Part shown: piece by piece, positions 1 to 5,619 of the stretch
Layout: each line of letters starts with the position of its first letter
Position numbering within the stretch: position 1 is the stretch's first letter
Source: an uncultured Eubacteriales bacterium
Lineage (GTDB): Bacteria > Bacillota > Clostridia > Lachnospirales > Bianqueaceae
Direction: 5' to 3'
Assembly: GCA_902782895.1 (NCBI GenBank)
Contig: CACZPA010000063.1
Location: 1-5,868 of the forward strand
DNA: 5,868 nt
The notes under the pieces: model-generated
Told to the model about the DNA's origin: nothing
Databases searched by the model: none
What the model saw: the letters and a program-made list of their open reading frames with translations, nothing else
Made by a program: the position numbers and the translations under genes

Positions 1-278
1 ATCTGGACGCGATCCTTACCATGAACAAGAAGAATCTGCTCGAGAAAACGAAAGAAAGCATGGGCCTGGACTATGAGGATTATCTGCGGATTCTGCTCCT
101 TTTTGGCGACCGGGACAAAGAGCTTTTCCGAATCAGAGAGTTGATCGAACGCAATCTGCAGAAAAGCGGAGATACCGATTTCTCCCTGTCGGATTGCGCA
201 GTTTCTTTTGTGCTGGAAACAGAGATCAAAGCAAAGAACGGAACCTATACGGCTGGAGAGGTTTTTTCCTATGAATAG
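1..278 (+). CDS. DUF5702-like Tad-locus protein, C-terminal fragment (5' end outside window)
   Basis: The reading frame is open to the left edge (first full codon at 3) and ends at a TAG at 276-278, so this is probably the last ~91 residues of a larger protein and the Met codon at 21 is internal. No ribosome binding site precedes that Met. The visible part contains a segment around DYEDYLRILLL followed by a helical stretch (RIRELIERNL) and a short beta-rich tail. I associate this pattern with the C-terminus of DUF5702 proteins, which in Clostridia are encoded beside TadE-like pseudopilins and are thought to be membrane-anchored, exported parts of Tad-like pili; their exact role is unknown. 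The stop overlaps the start of the TadE-like gene (ATGAATAG at 271-278), which supports co-translation. The family assignment rests on motif resemblance and gene order, not on a search. Confidence 0.65.
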   Translation, partial: LDAILTMNKKNLLEKTKESMGLDYEDYLRILLLFGDRDKELFRIRELIERNLQKSGDTDFSLSDCAVSFVLETEIKAKNGTYTAGEVFSYE

Positions 279-1245
279 AAAAGCTTCCATGACAGTAGAG
301 GCGGCACTGATATTCCCACTCTTTATCCTGATCTGGATACCGTTTTTGTATTGTCTGAAATATGAAATTCTATATGAGAATCTGAAGCAAAACGTTTTTC
401 ATACGGCGGAGACATTAAGCTCTGCCGGCTATCTGATGGATCGGACAGGACTGCGGGATGTACAGAACGGCGTATATCAGGTTCAGGAGCAAGCAGAGCA
501 CTCCGAATTAACGGAAACCGCTTCGGATTGGCTGGAACAGGCCGGAGAAGCAGGCTATTATGCTGCAGATCTCTTGCGGTATTGTCTGATGATTCTGGAA
601 GCACCGGGGACGACAGGACAGGCAATCGGACGGGAAGCGTGGAAGACCGCAGTGGATGAAGCATGGAAACTGGCAGCGTCAGCTGTCTCCGAACGAATGC
701 AGCCGGAATCATTCTGGACGGAACTGGGAGCGGTTAGCGGGCCGCACTTTGCATATTCACGATTCTTTTACAGCAAAAGCGGGATCACGGATCTGATATC
801 CGTTACAGCTTATGTTTCGATACAGTGGCCCGACCCGTTTGGCTTTTTCACAAATCAAAGGGTCTATGCCAGCGTGCAGACGCGCGCTTTTGTCGGGGAC
901 GCGTGGAATTACGGACCGGCCGATGATGATAAAGAAGAAAACAAGAAAACGACATATTACCGGATCAGCAACGGGACGCATTACCATTCGCTGGACTGTT
1001 TCCTGATCGATAAAGATGTAGTGAATATGAGCAGAGAGGAAGCAGAGGCGGAAGGATACAAACCTTGTAAAGAATGCGGGGGAGGATCCGGTATGGTGTA
1101 TGTGACAAAAGGCGGCATAAGCTATCATGTGCAGGGCTGCAGATATCTGTTTCCGGATCTTACACCTTTGACAGAGGAAGAGCTGGAGAGCGGGCTGTAT
1201 CAGCCTTGCGGATTCTGCCAGTTAGGAGGAGATTGGTTCTCATGA
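271..1245 (+). CDS. TadE-like pseudopilin with two C-terminal Cys/His metal-binding modules
   Basis: A 324-residue protein starting at ATG 271, preceded by GGAGAGG (255-261) at good spacing. The in-frame ATG at 208 is rejected because it lies inside the upstream gene and would bury the signal. Residues 1-10 (MNRKASMTVE) followed by a hydrophobic helix (about 11-29) form a class III prepilin-like leader: short basic N-terminus, then Glu at +5 if cleavage follows Ala5. TadE-family proteins are minor pseudopilins of Tad pili, anchored in the membrane with the remainder outside. Residues about 30-225 are helical and extracellular-like. A charged linker (about 218-227, rich in D, E and K) leads to two tandem modules, H239-x3-C243-x22-C266-x2-C269 and H286-x3-C290-x22-C313-x2-C316, with the same spacing 47 residues apart. 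They resemble Ada-type zinc-binding modules found at the ends of some Firmicutes exported proteins. The next gene, a prepilin peptidase, is the likely processing enzyme. Confidence 0.8.
   Translation: MNRKASMTVEAALIFPLFILIWIPFLYCLKYEILYENLKQNVFHTAETLSSAGYLMDRTGLRDVQNGVYQVQEQAEHSELTETASDWLEQAGEAGYYAADLLRYCLMILEAPGTTGQAIGREAWKTAVDEAWKLAASAVSERMQPESFWTELGAVSGPHFAYSRFFYSKSGITDLISVTAYVSIQWPDPFGFFTNQRVYASVQTRAFVGDAWNYGPADDDKEENKKTTYYRISNGTHYHSLDCFLIDKDVVNMSREEAEAEGYKPCKECGGGSGMVYVTKGGISYHVQGCRYLFPDLTPLTEEELESGLYQPCGFCQLGGDWFS
955..1236 (+). repeat. Tandem duplicated H-x3-C-x22-C-x2-C module in the TadE-like protein
   Basis: Two copies of a ~47-residue unit lie back to back: residues 229-275 (955-1095) and 276-322 (1096-1236). 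Both have an aromatic residue about nine positions before the His (Y230, Y277), the YH-x3-C core, a run of acidic residues with Leu or Ala, and a final G-[YL]-x-P-C-x2-C. Metal-ligand spacing is identical in both copies while most other residues differ, so this is an old, selected duplication and not a recent DNA repeat. Zinc binding is inferred from the pattern. Confidence 0.8.
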
Positions 1246-1694
1246 CGGGAGGTAAAGCGTTTTCCGCACTGCTGGTTCTGGTATTGGCAGAGCCTGCTCT
1301 CCGGGATCTGAAGACATACAGAGTACGGGAGAGGGGACTGCTGGTGTACAGTTATGTAGGGATTCTGACAGCTTTTATACGGACAGTGTGGCTGGGAGAT
1401 ATCATGAGCTGGCCGGACGCTATGCTTCTGACGGGAATCCTTTTATTGTTGTATTTCTTTGGAAAGGGACAGATCGGAGAAGCAGACATCTGGGTTCTGG
1501 GAGGGCTGCCGCTGTATACGAAAGGCGGAATTATGTGGGAAATACTGGCGCATGCTTCGGTTTTACTGCTGGCAGCTTCTATCGCTTCTTACGCGGAAGA
1601 ACGGAACAAAAAAGCCGGTCTGCCGTTTATACCGTTTCTCTGGGCAGGAATGCTGATCACATGGGGAGGTGAATGGATTGGCCAATATTTTTAG
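1242..1694 (+). CDS. Minimal A24-family prepilin peptidase (TadV/FppA-like)
   Basis: A 150-residue membrane protein that probably cleaves the leader peptides of the Tad pilins and pseudopilins at the cytoplasmic face. The start at ATG 1242 overlaps the upstream stop (ATGA) and follows AGGAGGAG (1224-1231) at 10 bases; a longer open frame from 1074 lies wholly inside the TadE-like gene and is rejected. Two aspartates sit where A24 enzymes have their catalytic pair: D22 in RDLKTYRV after the first membrane segment, and D82 in IGEADIW. Predicted hydrophobic segments are about 6-20, 33-50, 57-74, 97-116 and 127-147. The end, GLPFIPFLWAGML, matches the family's closing IPF-P-F-G pattern. It lacks the N-terminal methylation domain of large PilD-type enzymes, as is usual for Tad versions. 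The usual GxGD reads GEAD here, a small deviation. Its position next to a TadE-like substrate supports the call. Confidence 0.82.
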   Translation: MTGGKAFSALLVLVLAEPALRDLKTYRVRERGLLVYSYVGILTAFIRTVWLGDIMSWPDAMLLTGILLLLYFFGKGQIGEADIWVLGGLPLYTKGGIMWEILAHASVLLLAASIASYAEERNKKAGLPFIPFLWAGMLITWGGEWIGQYF

Positions 1695-2301
1695 ACAGAT
1701 CCAGGATGGAAGAGAATGCATTATCGTGGAGAATACAGGAAACTGGGCTGCCTATCAGGCGGCTATGGTTCTGCGCCAGCAGCCGGAAGGCCTGCTGGTA
1801 GCCTTTTCTTCGGATCCCGCAAGCTGGATCGGTTATATTCGGGCGGATCTGTCGTCTCTGGCGGATGTAGAGCAGATGCCCGAGTCAAGTGAAATACTTG
1901 CCGGTTTGCGTAAGATATTCGAAACCGCAGACTGCCTGCTGTTGGATCCGGCGGGCTTTCCGGCGGATCCCCGGTTATGGTTTTATACGGATACTGGTCT
2001 ATCGTGTGTCTATATTCCGCAAACCCGGGAGGAAACAGATCTGCAGGATCCGGAAGAGAAGATTGCGTATATGCTGCTGACGACGGCAATACAGAAAAAA
2101 AGTCCGCAGGAAGAAGTCGGCGTCTACTACCGACATTATCTTGAGGCGGCAGGTGTTTTACAGACGGCCGAAGAAGCTCCGGAGGAACTGTTTGCAGAGA
2201 GCCTTCCGGATCTGCTTGGAGAGGATTTCGATATCCCGATCACGGAAAAGCGCGGACAACGGCGAGGATTCTTCCGCAGACGGGAGAAAAAGCGGAAATG
2301 A
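1678..2301 (+). CDS. Unrecognised Tad-operon protein, possible degenerate P-loop (TadZ/MinD-like) fold
   Basis: About 207 residues, no family recognised with confidence. The start is probably TTG 1678, which lies 8 bases after GGGAGG (1664-1669); the upstream in-frame GTG at 1669 overlaps that ribosome binding site and is less likely. The gene overlaps the peptidase gene by 17 bases, so it belongs to the same operon. No signal peptide or membrane helix is seen, so it is probably cytoplasmic. Residues 15-49 run strand (CIIVE), glycine turn (NTGN), helix (AAYQAAMVLRQ), strand (GLLVAF), then SSDPAS. This order matches the start of MinD/TadZ-type ATPases, but the P-loop lysine is absent. Residues 85-94 (DCLLLDPAGF) resemble their Walker B strand, and VYIPQ (111-115) the following strand. 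The C-terminus is acidic (about 165-187) and then strongly basic (191-207), suggesting binding to nucleic acid, the membrane or a partner. A role as a TadZ-like localisation factor is inference only. Confidence 0.6.
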   Translation: MANIFRQIQDGRECIIVENTGNWAAYQAAMVLRQQPEGLLVAFSSDPASWIGYIRADLSSLADVEQMPESSEILAGLRKIFETADCLLLDPAGFPADPRLWFYTDTGLSCVYIPQTREETDLQDPEEKIAYMLLTTAIQKKSPQEEVGVYYRHYLEAAGVLQTAEEAPEELFAESLPDLLGEDFDIPITEKRGQRRGFFRRREKKRK

Positions 2302-2322
2302 CTGTCCTTTTTCCGCGGAGTA

Positions 2323-2331
2323 TGGTATAAT
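2323..2331 (+). promoter_or_regulatory. Extended -10 promoter for the methyltransferase-hslO pair
   Basis: TGG-TATAAT (TATAAT at 2326-2331, preceded by TG at 2323-2324) is a near-perfect extended -10. No good -35 lies 17 bases upstream (TGTCCT at 2303-2308 is poor), which is tolerated by extended -10 promoters. It sits in the 62-base gap after the Tad operon and about 32 bases before the next ATG, so the following pair can be transcribed independently of the Tad genes. Confidence 0.7.
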
Positions 2332-2363
2332 AGATCGACTGCATAAAAGAGAGGAGGCGCGCT

Positions 2364-3125
2364 ATGTACCAGGAATTCGCGGAAGTATACGACGAGTTTA
2401 TGGAAGATGTTCCTTATGAGGAATGGGCGGATTATATCGAAATGCTATGGCGGCATTATGGGCAGAAACCGTCGCTGGTCCTGGATCTGGCGTGCGGGAC
2501 AGGCAATCTGACGATTCCTCTTGCGAAACGCGGTTATGACATGATCGGCGCGGATCAGTCTGCCGATATGCTGGAGTCAGCCCGGAGGAAGGCAGAACAG
2601 GAAAACTGCAGCATTCTTTTCCTCGAGCAGGATATGCGCGAATTTGAACTGTACGGGACGGTAAGCTCCGTGATCTGTACCTGTGACAGTCTGAATTATC
2701 TTCTGGAAGAGGAAGATCTGCTTCAGGTTTTTCGGCTGGTCAATAATTATCTCGATCCGGGCGGTGTATTTCTCTTCGATATGAATACCGAGTATCGCTT
2801 TAAGAACGTCATGGCGGATCATGTTCAGACAGAGATCTATGACGATGCGGCGTATATCTGGGACAATTATTATTATGAAGAAGAGAAAATCAACGAATAC
2901 CAGATCACCTTTTTTGTAAAAGAGAAGGAAAGTGATCTGTATCGCAGGGTAGAAGAGATTCACCATGAGAAGGCATATGACCCGGAACGGGTAAAAGGCC
3001 TTCTGGAAGCGGCCGGACTGGAGTTTCTGGATATGTTTGACGCGTTTACACTGCAGCCTCCGACCCCGGAAAGCGAACGAATCTGTTTCGCGGCAAGAGA
3101 AATCAGCAAGAGAAAGGAATCATAA
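2364..3125 (+). CDS. Class I SAM-dependent methyltransferase (YqeM-like)
   Basis: A 253-residue soluble protein that transfers a methyl group from S-adenosylmethionine to an unknown acceptor. The start at ATG 2364 follows AGGAGG (2352-2357) by 6 bases. Class I motifs are clear: motif I VLDLACGTGN (39-48) forms the SAM-binding glycine loop, D64 in GADQS ends strand 2 and should bind the ribose, D90-M91 in EQDMREF should contact the adenine, and CDSLNYL (107-113) is the motif IV region. LDPGGVFLFDMNT then marks the helix and strand that follow. The N-terminus (YQEFAEVYDEFMEDVPYEEW) is like B. subtilis YqeM and related small-molecule methyltransferases of Firmicutes. The C-terminal half carries an acidic, Tyr-rich insert (about 160-190). 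The gene ends 5 bases before hslO, so both are probably on one transcript. The substrate cannot be told from sequence. Confidence 0.85.
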   Translation: MYQEFAEVYDEFMEDVPYEEWADYIEMLWRHYGQKPSLVLDLACGTGNLTIPLAKRGYDMIGADQSADMLESARRKAEQENCSILFLEQDMREFELYGTVSSVICTCDSLNYLLEEEDLLQVFRLVNNYLDPGGVFLFDMNTEYRFKNVMADHVQTEIYDDAAYIWDNYYYEEEKINEYQITFFVKEKESDLYRRVEEIHHEKAYDPERVKGLLEAAGLEFLDMFDAFTLQPPTPESERICFAAREISKRKES

Positions 3126-3130
3126 CAGTT

Positions 3131-4027
3131 ATGGATTATATGCTTCGCGCGACAGCGGCTAATGGACAGATTCAGGCGTTTGCCTGCATAACCCGGGAGA
3201 CGGTGGAGACAGCGAGAATGAATCATGATACGTCGCCGGTCGTAACGGCGGCTCTGGGCAGACTCCTGAGCGCTGTAGCCATGATGGGCTGGCAGATGAA
3301 AAGCGAAAAGGACCAGCTTACGCTGATCATCCGGGGCGATGGCCCTGTCGAGAGGATCACGGCGGACGCTGACTGCGACGGCAACGTCTGGGGATTTGCC
3401 CTGAATCCGCATGTGGATCTGCCGCCCAAAGCTGCCGGCAAACTGGATGTCTCCGGAGCGGTAGGCAAGGGAACCCTGCAGGTCATTCAGAATCTCGGCA
3501 TGAAAGAGCCGTATATCGGAAACTCCGAGCTGGTCAGCGGAGAGATCGCGGAAGATCTGGCTTATTACTATACGGTTTCGGAACAGCTGCCGTCTGCGGT
3601 TTCGCTTGGCGTACTGGTGGACAGGGACTGTTCCGTCAAGGCGGCGGGAGGATTCATCTTCCATATGATGCCCGGCGCGACAGATGAAACGGCCGAGAAG
3701 CTGCAGGATAAGATCATGGCCTTCCCGTCGGTGACATCCTATCTTTCCGAAGAGCATACGCCGGAGGAGATGCTGGAGGCGTTGCTGGGTGATATGGCTC
3801 TTCAGATCCTGGATAAAAGAGAAGTCCGCTTTCATTGCAACTGCTCGCGGGAGAAAGTTACAAATGCCCTGCGCAGCCTGACCAGAGAGGATCTGCTGGA
3901 GCTTGCCGATGAAAAGGAAGATATTGAATTGTATTGCGATTGCTGCCATAAAAAGTATATCTATACAACAGAAGAACTGACAAAACTGGCTCAGGAGGCC
4001 ATCCCCGGCGCAAAAGAGCAGGAGTGA
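3131..4027 (+). CDS. hslO: Hsp33 redox-regulated chaperone HslO
   Basis: A 298-residue cytoplasmic holdase chaperone. In reducing conditions zinc is held by four cysteines and the protein is inactive; oxidation, often together with unfolding stress, releases zinc, forms disulfides and exposes the substrate-binding surface. The four cysteines are present as C236-x-C238 and C269-x2-C272, the same spacing as E. coli C232/C234 and C265/C268, with an extra C271 inside the second pair. The N-terminal domain has the family stretches VVTAALGRLLSA, RGDGPVERI and YYTVSEQLPSAVSLGVLV. The start at ATG 3131 aligns with the MDYL-type start of the B. subtilis protein. The ribosome binding site AAAGGA (3113-3118) is weak and far (12 bases), so translation may depend on coupling with the methyltransferase, whose stop is 5 bases upstream. 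The length is normal for the family and no defects are seen. Confidence 0.95.
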   Translation: MDYMLRATAANGQIQAFACITRETVETARMNHDTSPVVTAALGRLLSAVAMMGWQMKSEKDQLTLIIRGDGPVERITADADCDGNVWGFALNPHVDLPPKAAGKLDVSGAVGKGTLQVIQNLGMKEPYIGNSELVSGEIAEDLAYYYTVSEQLPSAVSLGVLVDRDCSVKAAGGFIFHMMPGATDETAEKLQDKIMAFPSVTSYLSEEHTPEEMLEALLGDMALQILDKREVRFHCNCSREKVTNALRSLTREDLLELADEKEDIELYCDCCHKKYIYTTEELTKLAQEAIPGAKEQE

Positions 4028-4030
4028 CAC

Positions 4031-4045
4031 GCCGGCTGATCCGGC
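4031..4045 (+). other. Short hairpin after hslO, not a clear terminator
   Basis: GCCGG-CTGAT-CCGGC forms a 5-bp GC stem with a 5-base loop, 3 bases after the hslO stop. No T-run follows (the next bases are AGGAAAAC), so it is not a standard intrinsic terminator. It could stabilise the mRNA 3' end or act weakly, leaving some read-through into purA possible. Confidence 0.4.
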
Positions 4046-4073
4046 AGGAAAACAAATTTGAGTCATTCATCTG

Positions 4074-4102
4074 TTGCAAAATAGTCCAATATCGTGTAAA
4101 AT
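4074..4102 (+). promoter_or_regulatory. purA promoter (sigma-A type)
   Basis: TTGCAA (4074-4079) and TAAAAT (4097-4102) are separated by exactly 17 bases, matching four of six and five of six consensus positions; a TG directly precedes the -10. Transcription should start near 4109, giving a leader of about 104 nt before the purA ATG. Confidence 0.72.
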
Positions 4103-4110
4103 ACAGAGTA

Positions 4111-4173
4111 CGGTAGGTTTGTATAAGTGGGCAGGATGAGAAAGGTCCCGGACAGACCTGCTGAGGTAATCCT
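4111..4173 (+). promoter_or_regulatory. Structured purA leader: 12-bp stem with possible pseudoknot
   Basis: Bases 4111-4122 can pair with 4152-4163 over 12 uninterrupted positions (nine Watson-Crick, three G-U). The stem begins within a few bases of the predicted transcription start. Inside the 29-base loop, AGGAU (4133-4137) is complementary to AUCCU (4169-4173) just downstream, which would form an H-type pseudoknot. A competing smaller hairpin, AGGUC (4143-4147) with GACCU (4155-4159), would disrupt the long stem. I recognise no known riboswitch (the purine, ZTP and PRPP consensus cores are not seen), and no T-run follows, so transcription attenuation is not evident. Function is unknown; control of purA translation or mRNA stability is possible. 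Confidence 0.45.
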
Positions 4174-4212
4174 TAAGTTAAGAAAGAATATGCAAAAAAT
4201 GGAGGAGTTCAG

Positions 4213-5523
4213 ATGCCTGGTATTGCTGTGATCGGAACCCAGTGGGGCGACGAAGGGAAAGCCAAAATCGTAGACTTTCTCGCAGGCGGGGCAGATGCGG
4301 TTGTCAGGACGTCAGGAGGAAACAACGCAGGCCATACCGTTGTGATCAATGATAAGCGGTATCGCTTTTCTTCTGTTCCGTGCGGGATCATCCATCCGAA
4401 CGTTCTCGGTATCATCGGAAACGGATCGGCGGTTAATCCGGCAGAGCTTCTGGCGGAGATGGATCGCCTCAGAGCAGAGGGTTTCTATGTTGACAATGTC
4501 AGAATCAGCTGGCGTGCGCATCTGGTCATGCCGTATCATCTGATTCTGGACAGCCTGATGAATGAAGTACATGAAGGCGGTGACGGAGATCCGGCATCCG
4601 CCAGATATGGTATCCGTCCTTGCTATATGGACAAAATCGAGCGGATCGGCATCCGTGTCTGTGATCTTCTGCAGCCGGAGGTTTTTGCGCGCAAGGTGCG
4701 CCGGAATACACAGATGAAAAACCGCCTGATCACCCGCGTTTATGGCGGTGTCAAGCAGGCGGACGCAGAGCAGACGATCAAAGAATATATGGAATATGCC
4801 GAGAGGCTGGCTCCTTATATCACTGACACGGGAGAGCTGCTCGAGGATATGCTGGACAGCGGCAAAAGAGTGATTTTTGAAGGTGCGCAGGCAACAATGC
4901 TGGATCCTGATTACGGGACTTATCCGTTCGTAACGACTTCCTATCCGACGATCGGCGGCATGGCAATCGGAAGCGGTGTGGGACTGCACGCGATCGAGCA
5001 TTCACTGGGCGTTATCAAAGCCTATACATCCCGGGCAGGGAAAGGCCCGTTCCCGACGGAGATCTTCGGAGAAGGCGCACAGACGTTGCGGGATCGTGGC
5101 AATGAATACGAGCCTTCAGGACAGTTCCGCAGAGTCGGATGGTTCGACGCGGTCGCGGTTGGCTATGCCGCGCGTGTTAACGGACTGGACGGATTTGCCC
5201 TGACAAAGATGAACGCTTTGCGTGATATGCGTGAGATCCAGATCTGCACAGGATACAAGCTCAATGGAGAGATCATTAAAACCGTCCCTGCCAGTGCGGA
5301 AGTGATGGCACAGTGCGAGCCGGTTTATGAAACGGTTCCGGGCTGGGGACAGATCAACGGATGCAGCAGCTTTGAAGAACTGCCAGACAGAGCCAAGTAT
5401 TTCATCCGCCGGATCGAAGAACTGACAGGAGTACCGGTTCTGATTCTGGAGCTTGGACTTGGGCGCAATAAGATCATCCGCACAAGAGACGTTTCCTGGC
5501 TTGCGGATATGGGGACAGATTAA
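4213..5523 (+). CDS. purA: Adenylosuccinate synthetase family protein, divergent active site
   Basis: A 436-residue cytoplasmic enzyme of the PurA family, which makes adenylosuccinate from IMP, L-aspartate and GTP, the first committed step of AMP synthesis. ATG 4213 follows GGAGGAG (4201-4207) by 5 bases. The family layout is complete: phosphate loop QWGDEGKAK (10-18) with catalytic D13, GGNNAGHT (35-42) with catalytic H41, GIRP-x-Y-x2-K-x2-R (133-144) with K141 and R144, FEGAQ (222-226), GTYPFVT (235-241), the FRRVGWFD region (305-312) and the C-terminal nucleotide-base region (332-418). By-eye comparison with E. coli shows unusual changes: G17 to Ala, Q34 to Ser, TT128-129 to Ser-Ala, R303 to Gln (Q304), D333 to Asn (N334), S414 to Glu (E413), P417 to Leu (L416). 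Family membership is certain, but nucleotide donor and substrates may differ. It has its own promoter, leader and terminator. Confidence 0.88.
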   Translation: MPGIAVIGTQWGDEGKAKIVDFLAGGADAVVRTSGGNNAGHTVVINDKRYRFSSVPCGIIHPNVLGIIGNGSAVNPAELLAEMDRLRAEGFYVDNVRISWRAHLVMPYHLILDSLMNEVHEGGDGDPASARYGIRPCYMDKIERIGIRVCDLLQPEVFARKVRRNTQMKNRLITRVYGGVKQADAEQTIKEYMEYAERLAPYITDTGELLEDMLDSGKRVIFEGAQATMLDPDYGTYPFVTTSYPTIGGMAIGSGVGLHAIEHSLGVIKAYTSRAGKGPFPTEIFGEGAQTLRDRGNEYEPSGQFRRVGWFDAVAVGYAARVNGLDGFALTKMNALRDMREIQICTGYKLNGEIIKTVPASAEVMAQCEPVYETVPGWGQINGCSSFEELPDRAKYFIRRIEELTGVPVLILELGLGRNKIIRTRDVSWLADMGTD

Positions 5524-5540
5524 TTGGGTTTATAACATAG

Positions 5541-5581
5541 AGAACCGAACTACTGCTGCGTGCAAGAGTTCGGTTCTTTTT
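5541..5581 (+). terminator. Intrinsic terminator of purA
   Basis: An 11-bp perfect inverted repeat, AGAACCGAACT (5541-5551) with AGTTCGGTTCT (5567-5577), encloses a 15-base loop and runs into TTTTT (5577-5581) followed by a T-rich stretch. It begins 17 bases after the purA stop. On the minus strand no T-run follows the stem, so it serves purA only and does not terminate the converging gene. Confidence 0.93.
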
Positions 5582-5619
5582 CTTTCATATAGAGTTTTTA
5601 TTCATGAGCTGTCTGTCTT

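Noticed and set aside
208..270. Longer N-terminus for the TadE-like protein starting at ATG 208
   Set aside because: It would put 21 residues before the prepilin-like leader and lies inside the upstream gene; the start at 271 has a good ribosome binding site and the expected leader.
2271..2316. Inverted repeats GCGGAAA/TTTCCGC (2292-2298 with 2310-2316) and TTCCGC (2271-2276) as a terminator of the Tad operon
   Set aside because: The 7-bp stem is followed by GGAGTATGG and not a T-run, so it does not qualify as an intrinsic terminator; an alternating structure is possible but unsupported.
2960..4066. A 368-codon open frame on the minus strand across hslO
   Set aside because: It lies antisense to an unmistakable hslO, its product has no recognisable domain and is rich in Arg, Ser, His and Gln as expected from reading the opposite strand, and no promoter or ribosome binding site supports it.
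4312..5001. A 229-codon minus-strand open frame inside purA
   Set aside because: It is a shadow of the purA coding strand: no recognisable motif, no ribosome binding site, and purA is certain.
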